Below, in pieces: positions 32,373 to 43,319 of a stretch of 64,000 nt of DNA. The DNA comes from Aptenodytes patagonicus (Eukaryota > Chordata > Aves > Sphenisciformes > Spheniscidae): contig NW_027472017.1 of the NCBI RefSeq assembly GCF_965638725.1, positions 552,091-616,090 on the forward strand, written 5' to 3'. The translations under genes were made by a program, and so were the position numbers. The notes under the pieces are model-generated. The model saw nothing but the letters and a program-made list of their open reading frames with translations, did no database searches and had not been told where the DNA came from. How positions within the stretch are numbered: the first letter of the stretch is position 1; each line of letters starts with the position of its first letter.

Positions 32373-33018
32373 TCCTTTCCTTTCCTTTCCTTTCCTTTCC
32401 TTTCCTTTCCTTTCCTTTCCTTTCCTTTCCTTTCCTTTCCTTTCCTTTCCTTTCCTTTCCTTTCCTTTCCTTTCCTTTCCTTTCCTTTCCTCTCCTCCTT
32501 TCCTTTCCTTTCCTTTCCTTTCCTTTCCTTTCCTTTCCTTTCCTTTCCTTTCCTTTCCTTCCTTTCCTTTCCTTTCCTTTTCCTCTTTCCTTTCTCTTTC
32601 CTTTCCTTTCCTTCCTTTTCCTTTCCTTTCCTTTCCTTTCCTTTCCTTTCCTTTCCTTTCCTTTCCCTTTCCTTTCCTTTCCTTTCCTTTCCTTTCCTTT
32701 CCTTTCCTTTCCTTTCCTTTCCTTTCCTTTCCTTTCCTTTCCTTTCCTTTCCTTTCCTTTCCTTTCCTTTCCTTTCCTTTCCTTTCCTTTCCTTCTCCTT
32801 CCTTCCTCTCCTTCCTCTCCTCTCTCTCCTCTCCTCTCCTCTCCCTCTCTCCTCTCCTCTCCTCTCCTCTCCTCTCCTCTCCTCTCCTCTCCTCTCCTCT
32901 CCTCTCCTCTCCTCTCCTCTCCTCTCCTCTCCTCTCCTCTCCTCTCCCTCTCCTCTCCTCTCCTCTCCTCTCCTCTCCTCTCCTCTCCTCTCTCCTTCCT
33001 TTCCTTTTTCTTCTCTCC
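32373..33018 (+). repeat. Microsatellite (TTTCC)n-(TCTCC)n, left arm
   Basis: About 646 bp of pure pyrimidine on the plus strand: mostly TTTCC up to about 32790, with several interruptions, then TCTCC to about 32995. The equivalent tract in the right arm is 81 bp shorter and purer. It is open in all frames only because the 5-bp unit lacks stops. Confidence 0.97.
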
Positions 33019-33084
33019 AGGAAGATATGGAAAGGCTATAATTAGGTCTCCCCAAAGCCTTCTCTTCTCCTGACTTTCCACCCT

Positions 33085-33240
33085 TGCAGCAAAGGCAGAC
33101 AACGGCATCCTGGCCTCCATCAGGAAGAGCACTGCCAGCAGCTGGGTGGAGGTGATCCTTCCTCTCTACTCACCCCTGCTACAACTTGTCTTGCTTACTT
33201 CCCTCAAGCTTTTCTACATTACCACCTCACGCGCACTGCA
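33085..33240 (+). mobile_element. CR1 ORF2 fragment, left arm
   Basis: The plus-strand text reads like the CR1 block NGILASIRKSTASS and the following VILPLYS segment. It lies opposite in orientation to the CR1 piece on the other side of the microsatellite. Mirror at 57810-57965. Confidence 0.65.
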
Positions 33241-33897
33241 GCCAAAGCTGCCCTCCACATCTTCCACCAGTCCTGCCTTGTCTTCTGGTGAAAAACAAGT
33301 CCAGGAGAGCATCCCCCCATGTCAGATCCGGGATTACCTTCTACCTTCCCTCTAACTGAGGCCTTCCATCAGACGTCCATGATCCTCAAATTCCCCCAGT
33401 GACTACCAGGTCCTAAAATTGTGTCCCTTCCTCCAGCTGTCTAAAGGAGACCTCACCCTCTTCCTAACCTTCCTCAGGCAGTTCAGGGACCCTGACCATA
33501 AAAGCATTGTCCATGGAGGAGTTAGTGAACCACAGAACAGTAAACCTGAGTAGACCCGGGCCTGTGCTGTGCTGTGCTGTGCTCCACGTACAGCTTGGTC
33601 TTCAGGCTCTGTTGTGCTGAGCATATCCCTGGGTCACAGGATCAACTTGATTGCAACAGGGAAACCTGCAGGCATCTCCCACCTGGTACTGGCCGTGAGG
33701 CTCACTGCATGTCCTTACCTTTACCAAAAAATGCAGCAACAAATTTGTGTGTGAACATCGCTTCTTAGGGCAGTAGAAATGATGACTAGAGTTTTTTCCC
33801 CTGTTAGAAAACATTGAAAGAGGTCACAGGAGCAGATTCCACAACAATCCAACACTGCATACCGTCTCTCCTACCCAAAAAGACTATTATAACAGAT

Positions 33898-34330
33898 TGA
33901 TCAGGGGGATGGAACACCTCTCCTATGAAGAAAGGCTGAGAGTGTTGGGGTTGTTCAGCCTAGAGAAGAGAAGGCTTCGGGGAGACCTTATTGTAGTCTA
34001 TCAGTACTTAAAGGGGCCTTCTAAAAAAGATGGCAGCAAACTTTTTAGCAGGGCCTGTTGCAACAGGACAAGGGGGAATGGCTTTCTACGAAAGGAAAGT
34101 AGATATAGACTAGGTCTAAGGAAGACATTTTTTACGCTGAGGGTGGTGAAGCACTGGCACAGGTTGCCCAGTGAGGTGGTGGATGCCCCATCCCTGGAAA
34201 CATTCCAGGTCAGGCTGGACGGGGCTCTGAGCAACCTGATTTAGTTGAAGATGTCCCTGCCCACGGCAGGGGGGGTTGGACTAGATGACCTTTAGAGGTC
34301 CCTTCCAACCCAAACTATTCTATGATTCTA
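33898..34330 (+). mobile_element. CR1 3' end inserted in ERVL-C (CR1-d)
   Basis: This 5'-truncated CR1 has an open frame at 33897-34244 covering the ORF2 C-terminus ([13 protein letters not shown] block). It belongs to a somewhat different subfamily from CR1-b and CR1-c. It ends with a short ATTCTAT tail and splits the ERVL-C 3' untranslated region. Confidence 0.9.
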
Positions 34331-34510
34331 TAACCCAAATTCATGGACTAAAAGAACCCAACAGACATTTTGGAGGGATGGCCCATAAACTAAGGGAATA
34401 TCTCTGTGTATATACTAAAAGGCAAGAAAATCAGTGGTGATGAAATAAAATATACTGGAAAGTATGGAACCTGGGCATGATGTAGATGGTGTAGAATAAG
34501 GGGCGTATAC

Positions 34511-35048
34511 TGTCCTGGTTTTGGCTAGGATGGAGTTAATTTTCTTCCGAGTACCTTGTACAATGCTGTGTTTTGGATTTAGGATGAGAACAAAGTTGAT
34601 AATGCACCGATGTTTCAGTTGTTGCTAGGTAATGCTTACACTAGCCAAGGACTTTTCAGCTTCCCATGCTCCACCGACTGAGAAGGCTGGAGGTGCACAA
34701 GAAGCTGGGAGGGGGCACAGCCAAACTGACCAAAGGGACATTCCATAGCATGTGACATCATGCTCAGTACATAAACTGGGGAAAGCTGGCCGGGGGGGGC
34801 CGCTGCTCAGGGACTGGCTGGGCATCGGTCGGCGGGTGGTGAGCAATTGCACTGTGCATCGCTTGCTTTGTGTATTATTATTATTATTATTATCATTTTA
34901 TTTCAATTATTAAAGTGTTTTTATCTCAACCCATGAGTTTTTCTCACTTGTGCTTTTCCAATTCTCTCCCCCATCCCACCGGCTGTGGGGGGGCAGTGAG
35001 CAAGCGGCTGCGTGGTGCTTATTTGCCGACTGAGGTTAAACCACGACA
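34511..35048 (+). repeat. LTR C1 of ERVL-C
   Basis: A complete LTR from TGTCCTGG to CCACGACA with the ATT microsatellite. The CRE position reads TGACATCA. It is preceded by the normal proviral 3' end with the purine-rich GAATAAGGGG, so it is a true 3' LTR. Its right edge abuts inverted proviral sequence rather than host DNA. Confidence 0.92.
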
Positions 35049-35917
35049 CCAGGCAAGTGGACAGCTGTTTAATTTCCTCCGTCTCCAAGGCAGCTATACC
35101 AAAAGCCCACCGGTACCCTTTTGGGTCTTTGAAATACCCTCTCCTGAGGTAGCCTATGCCAAGGATGCATGGAGCATCTGGGCCAGTCACAATGGGGTGC
35201 TTCTGCCACCCATTCCCTGTTAGACTCACTTCGGCTTCCAATACAGTTAGCTGTTGGGATCCCCCCGTCACCCCAGAAATACAGATGGGTTCTGCCCCTA
35301 TATAGCTTGATGGCATTAGGGTACACTGTGCACTGGTGTCTACCAGAGCCTTAAACTCCTGTGGGTCTGATGTGCCAGGCCACCGAATCCACACAGTCCA
35401 GTAAACCCGGTTGTCCCTTTCCTCCCCCTTGCTGGAGGCAGGGCCCCTCTAGTCCTCATCACAGTACTCATTTCTCACTTCTTGTAAATGCGAAACATAA
35501 GTCCCTTTATTAAGATCGGAGGAAAAAATCAACCCTTCTACTCTGTCTGAGGAACTGCTCACTGGAAACTGGAGCAGCATTTTTCCTGGAAGAACCCCCT
35601 TTAGTGATTGTTTTTCCTTGCAACTCACGTGCCCGTGCCCCTAGGGTCGAGGTAGATTTTTACATCCCACTTCCTCATGTCCTCTGCGTGGTCATGTAGG
35701 TAAAACCACAGGGTGGTCTGCAGTGTATATCCTCTCTCTTGAGGAGAGGGACGCTTTCTCCTAAATGGCTGAGATACTGGTCTGTACAGGTGTAGAGTGG
35801 GACCTATCCTCTTTGATTTGCTGAACCTTCAGGGACAGTTTATCCACAGCTGAGATGCAGGCCCGTAGGGAGGAAATGAGACTTTCTTCGTATTGCCAGA
35901 CTAGCCAATTCATCCAC
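35049..35917 (-). pseudogene. Inverted pro-gag fragment within ERVL-C
   Basis: The minus strand matches the ERVL-A region from about 6719 to 7600: the end of gag, the TAG junction and the protease. At the protease active site the codon for Gly appears changed, with D-T-S-A in place of D-T-G-A. The gag part is eroded by substitutions and indels. Both edges lie inside coding sequence, so this is a rearranged piece rather than a gene. Confidence 0.9.
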
Positions 35918-35957
35918 CTGGGCATGACATAGATGGTATAGAATAAGGGGTGGATAC

Positions 35958-36318
35958 TGTCCTGGTTTAGGCTGGGATGGAGTTAATTTAATTTCTCGTA
36001 GCTAGTATAGTGCTGTGTTTTGGATTTAGTATGAGAATAATGTTGATAACACACTGATGTTTTAGTTGTTGCTAAGTAGTGCTTACTCTAGTCAAGGGCT
36101 TTTCAGCCTCTTATGCGAGAAGATAGGAGGGGGCACAGCCAGGACAGCTGACCCAAACTGGCCAAAGGAATATTCCATACCATATGACGTCATGCTCAGT
36201 AAATAAACTGGGGGGAGTTAGCTGGGGGAGGGGTGACCGCTGCTCGGGAACTGGTGGGGCATCAGTCAATGGGTGGTGAGCAATTGCATTGTGCATAACT
36301 TATTTTGTATATTCTTTT

Positions 36319-36369
<51 letters not shown>

Positions 36370-36501
36370 TTCCCTTCTTTATCTCAACCCATGAATTTTA
36401 CATTTTTTTTCCCAATTCTTCCCCCCATCCCACTGGGAGGGGGCAGGGAGTGGGTGAACAGCTGTGTGGTGTTTAGCTGCCTGCCGGGTTAAAAAACAAC
36501 A
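35958..36501 (+). repeat. LTR C2 of ERVL-C
   Basis: It starts TGTCCTGGTTTAGGC and ends AAAAACAACA. The CRE is at 36185-36192 and a long (ATT)n run is near 36320-36369. It is more diverged than the other ATT-type LTRs. A minisatellite follows directly. Confidence 0.9.
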
Positions 36502-37235
36502 GGGGGCCAAGTCTGTTCTGGGAGGGGTTAAAGGGATCCAATTTATAATGGGATGGGGCCCAGTCTGTACTGAGAGAGGTTTAAGAGATCCTGTTTGAAC
36601 TGGGAAGAGTCCCACTCTGTACTGGGATGGGATCAGGGAATCCAATTTCTGTTGGGATGGGGGCCAGTCTTTACTGGGAGGGGATCAGGGAATCGAGTTT
36701 GGTGTGGGATGGGGCCCAGTCTGTACTGGGAGGGGTTAATGGGATGCAGTTTGTTCTGGGATAGTGCCAAGTCTGTTCTGGGAGGGAGCTAGGGGTTCCA
36801 TATTGTACTGGGATGGGACCCAGTCTGTACTGGGAGGGGGCCAGTGGATCCAGTTTATATTGGGAGGGGGCCAAGTCGTTACTGAGAGGGGACCAGGGAT
36901 CCAGTTTGGACTCAGATGGGGCCCAATCTGTACTGGGAGGGGATGAGGGTATCAATTTTGAACTGGGATGGGGCCCAGTATGTACTGGGAGTGGGTAGGT
37001 AATCCATTTTGGACAGGGATGGGCCCTAGTCTGTACTGGGAGGCAATCAGGGGATCCAGTTTGTACTGGGACAGGTCCCAGTCTGTACTGGGAGTGGTTA
37101 AAGAGATCCAGTCTGTACTGGGAGGGGGCCCAGTCTGTATTGGGAGTGGTTAAAAAGATCCAGTTTAGACTGGGATGGGGCCCAGTCTGTACTGGGAGGG
37201 GATCAGGGGATCAAGTTTGTACTGTGACGGGGTCC
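36502..37235 (+). repeat. 52-bp minisatellite
   Basis: About 14 units of roughly 52 bp, each made of two similar halves: a GGATCCAGTTTGTACTGGGA half and a GGGGCCCAGTCTGTACTGGGA half. Unit lengths vary slightly. The repeat is open in more than one frame, giving Trp/Tyr/Gly-rich phantom peptides. It fills the gap between LTR C2 and a CR1 fragment. Confidence 0.93.
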
Positions 37236-37241
37236 AATGCT

Positions 37242-37655
37242 CCAATCTATCTAGACCCCTCTGCAAGGCCTCTTGTCCCTCAAGACAGTCAACAGTACCT
37301 CCCAGTTTGGTATCATTAGGAAACGTGCTAATGGTGCGTTCAACTCCTGCATCCAGATCATTGACAAATATATTGAACAGCGCTGGCCCTAGGATTGAGC
37401 CCCGAGGAACACCGCTGGTGACCGGTTGCCAGCCAGATGTAGCCCCACTCACTACAACCCTTTGAGCTCTGCCCTCCAGCCAGTTCTTCACCCAACGCAC
37501 TGTGAACCCACTCATCGCACAGCTGGACAACTTGTCCAGAAGGATGCTGTGAGGGACAACATCAAAAGCCTTACTAAAATCCGGAAGAACTACATCCACC
37601 ACCTTCCCGTCATCCACTAGGCAGGGGACGTTATCATAGAAGGCTATCAAATTAG
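37242..37655 (-). mobile_element. CR1 ORF2 RT core fragment (CR1-e)
   Basis: The minus-strand frame 37165-37650 encodes the CR1 RT core from the FSKAFD block through [15 protein letters not shown] to the position of the catalytic Asp pair. There Asn-Asp follows Phe-Pro in place of Ala-Asp-Asp, so the catalytic motif is damaged. Both ends are truncated. Confidence 0.88.
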
Positions 37656-37706
37656 TTCCACAGGACTTTTATGTAAGATGGGTTCCCAAAGGGAAAGGGA
37701 AAGTCC

Positions 37707-37747
37707 AGAGGTCCCTTCCAACCTCAACATTTCTGTGATTCTATGAG
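37707..37747 (+). mobile_element. Isolated CR1 3' tail
   Basis: A 40-base CR1 3' end (GGTCCCTTCCAACCTCAAC, then TGATTCTATG) lies on the plus strand. No CR1 body precedes it in this orientation. Confidence 0.7.
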
Positions 37748-39145
37748 TATAAAGGAGAAAAGTGAGACAGAAAGAAGTGAACGACACATAGCATTGACTG
37801 CAAATATAGGGGGATCCTGTGGAGAGGAGCCACGCTGGAGCAGAGGAGAAGTATGGGGAGGAAGGAGTGACAGAGATGAACTGTTATGTACTGACGGAAA
37901 CCCCCCATTTCCCACCCACTATGCGCCTTTTAAGGTTGGGTTGGATAAAAGAATTGGGAATGAAGGAGTAATCTCAGCTTGGGAAAAAGGAGTGGGGTGG
38001 GGCAGTGGTCTTGAATATGTTTGTTATCATTTCTCACTATCCAAATTATTGTAATTGGCAATAAATGTCATGTCTTCTCTGCCTGTGACAGTAAAGTGAT
38101 CTCCCTGTCTTTACCTTGACCCATGACCTACGGCAGAGATGGAAATGGCTGGTGTGGGGCTGGTCTGGGACAATTTCCCAGAGGCAGCTTCCTCGGGATG
38201 TCAAGGGAACACGTCACAGACCGGTCCCCTCTCTTCTGCACCTTCGGTGCCTTGCTTCCTTCACCATGATGCCTGGCTCTGCACCTTGAGCAGCCTGCTG
38301 GGTGCCCCCACCCTGCACACTCACACACATTAGCTCTACGGTAGCATTTCCTCTTCCAGGCCTTTTTGGGCCCAGCCCAGCCCCTCCCCAGATCTCTCCA
38401 CCTCCCTCGCCCCACGGCAGTGTCCATTGCAGGGTGCTGCAGAGCTCTGGGCACTCAACCACAGCCCCAGCTCTCTGAAGGGCACAGCAGCTCCTGGGGG
38501 GGCAGAGAGGGGGGTCAGCCTCCCCACCAGCCCCAGGGCTGATGCTGGCCCCAAGGGCATGAGGAAATAGAGGCCAGTCAATCTCTAGCTCTGCTGCATT
38601 CATATTGTAGGTTATCCCCAACTCTGACTGTATTTGCCCCCTTCTCTACCCCCATCAGCCCCGCTCCCCAGGACAGCATGAGAGTCCTGGGGCTCCTCAG
38701 GCAGCTCCTGCATCTCTCCAGTCTCCTTCCCTCTGTCTCCTGGGTTCCCACTGACTCCCATGGCACTGCAGATTCCTTGTTTGTGGATATGTTGATTTAG
38801 TACTTTACTTTTGGGGGACTTCACCGTTGAGGGTGTTTCACCTTCTGAGACTCCATTCATTCCACCCCCAGGGCATGTGGAGAGTCCCCATCCTCTCCTG
38901 AGCCCTCCAAATTCATTTCCAGAGAGACTACTCTCTCCCATCCATCCTGTCAAATGTGAAGCAGCCTGAGGAGGTAACTGGGAGCCCATGCACCATCTCC
39001 ACTGCCATTGCGTACGAAGAGGAGAGCTTTGAAAACCAGAACTTTCGGTCCAATGGAACAAAATCATACCAGGAGCTTAACCCCAATCACAGGGAGAACA
39101 CCAGGAGAAAAGGAACTGGGAAATGTGGAGAGAAGGGGAGGCAGA
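37748..39145. other. Downstream part of second OR duplicon, no gene seen
   Basis: 37748-38130 is anonymous and includes an LTR-like end near 38050-38120 related to 20225-20330 in reverse. 38130-39145 is the 3' flank of the minus-strand OR. The block 38398-38500 matches about 18400-18560 in the opposite orientation. Confidence 0.5.
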
Positions 39146-40084
39146 TTATTGTTGGTGAAACAGTGTCCATTGTGCCGGTTTCCTCAGGGCATCCTTGAGC
39201 TCCTGGTTCCTCATGCTATAGATGAGGGGGTTCACTGCTGGAGGCACCACTGAGTACAGAAATGACACCACCAGGTCCAGGGATGGGGAGGAGATGGAGG
39301 GGGGTTTTACCTGGGCAAATGCTGCAGTGCTGACATACAGGGAGACCACGGCCAGGTGAGGGAGGCATGTGGAAAAGGCTTTGTACCGTCCCTGTGCAGA
39401 GGGGATCCTCAGCACGGCCCTGAAGATCTGCACATAGGACACCACAATGAAAACAAAACACCCAAAGACTAAACAGGCACTAACTACAACAACCCCAGCC
39501 TCCCTGAGGTAGTCTGAGTCTGAGCAGGAGAGCTTGAGGATCTGGGGGATTTCACAGAAGAACTGGTCCACAGCATTGCCCTTGCAGAGAGGTATGCAAA
39601 AGGTGTTTGCAGTGTGCAGCACAGCATGGAGAAAGCCACTGCCCCAGGCAGCTGCTGCCATGTAGACACAAGCTCTGCTGCCCAGCAGGGTCCCGTAGTG
39701 CAGGGGCTTGCAGATGGCAACAAAGCGGTCATAGGCCATGACAATAAGAAGACAAAATTCTGCTGAGATAAAAAAGGCTAACAGAAAGAGCTGGGCAGCA
39801 CATCCCAAGTAGGAGATGGCCCTGGTATCCCAGAGGGAATTGGCCATGGCTTTGGGGAGAGTGGTGGAGATGGAGCCCATGTCAAGGAGGGCGAGGTTGA
39901 AGAGGAAGAAGTACATGGGGGTGTGGAGGCGGTGGTCGCAGGCTACGGCAGTGATGATGAGACCATTGCCCAGGAGGGCAGCCAGGTAGATGCCCAGGAA
40001 GAGCCAGAAGTGCAAGAGCTGCAGCTCCCGCCTGTCTGTGAATGTGAGGAGGAGGAACTCGGTGGTGGAGCTGCCATTGGACAT
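39146..40084 (-). CDS. Olfactory receptor, OR14-like, intact
   Basis: This is a seven-transmembrane odorant receptor (class A GPCR) expected in the membrane of olfactory neurons. The chosen start at 40084 gives 312 residues beginning MSNGSS with an N-glycosylation site; an upstream in-frame ATG at 40114 would add ten residues but lies in the probable splice-acceptor region. Motifs: LHTPMYFFL (loop 1 to TM2), MAYDRFVAIC (end of TM3, Phe for the usual Tyr), Cys residues of extracellular loop 2 around FCEIPQILKLSC, KAFSTCLPHL (TM6) and PLIYSMRNQE (TM7). Length and motifs are normal, and no stop or frameshift is present. It is the paralogue of the pseudogene at 16649-17589. The OR14-like group is expanded in birds; ligand unknown. 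Confidence 0.95.
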   Translation of the reverse strand: MSNGSSTTEFLLLTFTDRRELQLLHFWLFLGIYLAALLGNGLIITAVACDHRLHTPMYFFLFNLALLDMGSISTTLPKAMANSLWDTRAISYLGCAAQLFLLAFFISAEFCLLIVMAYDRFVAICKPLHYGTLLGSRACVYMAAAAWGSGFLHAVLHTANTFCIPLCKGNAVDQFFCEIPQILKLSCSDSDYLREAGVVVVSACLVFGCFVFIVVSYVQIFRAVLRIPSAQGRYKAFSTCLPHLAVVSLYVSTAAFAQVKPPSISSPSLDLVVSFLYSVVPPAVNPLIYSMRNQELKDALRKPAQWTLFHQQ

Positions 40085-40089
40085 CTGGT

Positions 40090-40135
40090 CCTGCTGGGCA
40101 TCAGCACTGTCCATGGAGGAAAAGACAGTAAAATG
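40090..40135 (-). promoter_or_regulatory. Probable 3' splice site before OR coding exon
   Basis: On the minus strand a run TTTTACTGTCTTTTCCTCC is followed by an AG just upstream of the coding start. This fits the acceptor of an OR 5' untranslated intron. The matching site before the pseudogene is at 16624-16649. Confidence 0.4.
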
Positions 40136-42590
40136 TTTAGGTTAGACTACCCTAAACAAAATGTATGCTGTTTTCCCTAGTGCTCTGCTGTGCGGGAGAG
40201 GAGACCAGGGGCTTGCTCTGGGGAATATGTCTGGCACAGCAGGGGGTGGCAGGGAGGTCCCCAGATCCCCTTTCCCCCCGCATTCCTGGGAGCAGCTCCC
40301 CTCTCACTCCCTGCACATCTCTGATGCCTGGAGCTGTCCCTGACAGGAGCTGTTTCTCTGTCCCCACGCCTCCTCCCTGTCAGTGCTCACAGACTCCATC
40401 CAACCTGCTGTGTGCTCAGCTCTGCCCTCCAGACGCGCCATGGCAGTAGGGCACAGCCCCAGGACATCTCTGTGTGTGCAGGGCCTAAGGAGCAGCTCAG
40501 AAAAGTCCTATGCAGAACTGGGGTCTCAGGGCCTTCTCCAGAGTGGAGAAATAAATTCCCATTTCCCACTGCCCAGACAGCCCACCAAGAGCGGAAAACT
40601 GAAAGCACAGATTCCTTCCCTTGCAGGAAAATGTGGCTTTGATGTCATCCTTGAAAGTCTCCTTGGAAATGCCTTAGAAATGATCGGGAGCTGTGAGCAG
40701 CCCTGACCCACGCAGCACCCTCTCAAGAGCAGAAGGACCCTGCCCTGCCAGGGATCATTTCTTCCACCCACAGCTTCTCCCTGCAGTGCCGTGGGGAGTT
40801 CCCCGAGCAGACTGACTGCTGACCCTGGCAGGTGGCAGGGTCCCTTGCCCTGGCACCCAGCCCCCTGGGGTGCAGGGACCCTGCTGTGAAGGACAGCCCT
40901 GGGCACCCATGGCTGCACACCCACATTCACACCCCTGCAGCCATCCCTGGGAGTAGGGAAGCATCATGGACTATCCCTCTGATGATGGAGCAGGGAAGCC
41001 CAGCTCTGGAACACCTCCTCCTCCTCTGTGCTGTAGAAACTGTGAGAGTCCTCCTGACAGATTCCATGAACTGTGGTTATGTGCCAGCTTTAGGAGATCT
41101 TTCCAGGAACCGCAGCTGTGTTGCCCTGCAGCCAGAGACTTACTGTGTTAAGGGCTGTGAACATTTCTCCCACAGTGAACACTCAGCTCTCTTCCCACTC
41201 CACGCTGCCTTCTCTCTCTGCCTCGTTCCTCTCCCCTCAGTGCCTGCAGGCAGTGCCCTCAGCCTGCACTTTGCAGAGGAGCTGCTCCTGGGCAGAGATG
41301 TCTCACTGCAGCACTGCTCGCTTGCCATGAGCTCCCTCCATGCCAGGAGCCCAGCGCAGCTCAGCAGCAGAGGACCAATCCAGGGCAGCACTTTCTGTGC
41401 CTCCTCTGGGCTCCCAGGAGGTGTCCCTGGGGCTCCAGGGAACCTGCTGTGAAATAGGCTGATGTTCCCTCCCTCAGCTGGGGAGAGAGACTTCTTTCCT
41501 GCTGTGTCAGTTCTCTTACCAGAGACAGAGTTGGGTCCTATAATCCCTTTTTCTTGTCTCGTCATCAGGCAGGACACCCAGACAGTGACAGGGAGGGATC
41601 TCCTTTACCCCTGCTGAGGGAAGGGAGTCAGCAGAGTCAATGGAGGCATCTCATCCGGGGTCTGTGGTCCTGATGCTAGAAGGGGGTCTTATCTCCCTCC
41701 CATGCAGACCACAACCCACAGAATGTGGGATTCCTCCTGCATCAGTTCAGGTGTGCACAAAAATGGCACCTGCACGTCCGCTCCTTGTCTCAGCTCCCAT
41801 GGCAATAATGGAGATAGAGAGCAGGAGTGAGCTGTTTCAGACCCAAACACCTGGTGCCATCTGAGGTTCAGGGGGTGGTCTAAGATGTGTGCAGGAGACG
41901 GCAAGCTCTAGTGGAGCAATGCTGAGAGACAGGGCAGCATCTGGGGGCATCTTCTTGGAGGCTGGTGGGAAATTAAATGTGCCAGGTGGAATGACATCAG
42001 ATGCCCACACGTAGGACACCTGAACCTGGAGATATTCCTTGTGTCCTGGGCAGCCTATAGAGGTATTCAGCTGACCAAATGGAGTCATGTGCCGTAGAGA
42101 GAGCTAAGCCTCTCTCTTTCTGTTCTCCATCAGCTCTATTTTCTACGTGTCCTTCGAGTAGAATGGCAGTTTTGTCAAGTGCATCCCTTGCACTCTCGTT
42201 GTCTAAACTAATTCAGGGCAGATGAATCTTAACTGACTCTCCAGCTACAGGCCTGTAGTGCTATGTGAGATGCCAGGGTGCTCCAGCACAACTGCATGCA
42301 GCTGACATGGACAACACAGGTCCTATACAAGAACCCAATCCCCATGCAGACTAGCTGTGTGACAGGCACCACGCAGGCCATCTCAGACAGATTCGGTGCC
42401 TTTGGGCCAATGTCTGAATCCCAACGCTGCAGCGACATAATGTCTGTTCCTTGTCTATCACACTTTGCACATCACACCAGGGTCCCCACTCGTGTGCCTT
42501 CCCTCTCAATCTCTGCCAGTTCTTCTCCCCCCATCATTTAACCATCCCCTCGATGTCACAGTCATGGATCAGGCCAATGATTTTCATTGT
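40136..42590 (-). other. Upstream part of second OR duplicon, no gene seen
   Basis: This is the diverged inverted counterpart of about 13500-16620. The best-matching block is 41140-41577 against 14420-14860. No coding region is supported. The OR promoter could be here, but no specific element stands out. Confidence 0.55.
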
Positions 42591-43070
42591 GCCGGTATCA
42601 CAGGATGTCCACACCCAAGGACACTCTCAACATCATCTCTTGCTTCCTGAGATCAGCTTCACCTCCACCGCAAGCCCTCAGAGCCTGCAGAGACACCACA
42701 GACAGCAAACCCCTCTCCTGCTCGGACTGCACAGCCCAGCTCTGTTTCTCTTTGGCCTTGGAGACAGCAGGCTTTGCCTTCCTTGTGGGCACCTCATTTC
42801 CTCTTTACATTGCCATCTGCTCTCCACTCCACCATGTCTCTCCTCTGAAGCCAAGCCTTTGCACGCTTGAGGTCTTGGGCGCTTGGTAGCAGGCTTCCCC
42901 GTTCCAAGTCTGGTCCCAGCTGACATGTGCCACAGCTGAGGTGCTGCAGCCCAGACAAGTATGGATGCCCTCAGCCTGGGGCACAGCCAGGAGGAGCTGG
43001 AGCTCTGCGTGTAATGTCTTCATTCCACTTGGAGGGAATAACAGCTGAGGCATGTTGGGACAGCTCACAG
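42590..43070 (-). repeat. Low-copy repeat LCR-1, copy C
   Basis: This is a minus-strand relative of 12937-13500, about 2.5-3.0 kb upstream of the intact OR gene. It pairs in inverted orientation with copy D at 49.85-50.26 kb. Confidence 0.72.
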
Positions 43071-43319
43071 GATTGGGGTGCTGTGATGGGTGGGTCGAGG
43101 ATCATCAGGAGAGACAGGCCAGAAAGATCAGGAGGGAGGTGTCCTCAGTGTGAAGGAGCTGCTTCGATGTGTTCAGCTCCTCTATGGGATGACAAAATTG
43201 GGTGAGCCCTTGTGGGTGAGTGTCAGAGGAGAGAGTCGTGCAAAGACTCCTGGAGGTTTCTGGAGGGGGCTTGGGACATGACTTGGCAGCACAGCTGCCA
43301 GATTGGCCAGAAATGGTGA

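Larger units (their letters stand above)
26969..33843 (+). repeat. Left arm of large inverted repeat (palindrome)
   Basis: This segment is the reverse complement of 57207-64000. Left and right coordinates sum to 90969 throughout 26969-32370, meaning no net indel over 5.4 kb, and to 91050 beyond the microsatellite. Every frame compared is identical between arms. The window ends before the right arm does, so 26969 is only the visible limit. The inner edge is at 33843, inside GATTCCACA. Confidence 0.97.
33844..36501 (+). mobile_element. Rearranged ERVL-C proviral complex
   Basis: The order is: a 3' internal remnant (33844-33900), a CR1 insertion, 3' internal remnant (34331-34510), LTR C1, an inverted pro-gag segment (35049-35917), about 40 bases of 3' internal end, then LTR C2. 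Both LTRs face the same way. The internal segment is on the opposite strand and joins the CA end of LTR C1 directly. No intact gene remains. Confidence 0.88.

Noticed and set aside
32168-33132. Long open frames of 250-300 codons on both strands (Ser-Phe-Pro or Lys-Glu-Arg rich)
   Set aside because: They come from 5-bp repeats with no stop codon in any frame. They are not genes. The same applies to 57918-58801.
36595-37153. Several overlapping Trp/Tyr/Gly-rich frames
   Set aside because: They are translations of a 52-bp minisatellite in different frames.
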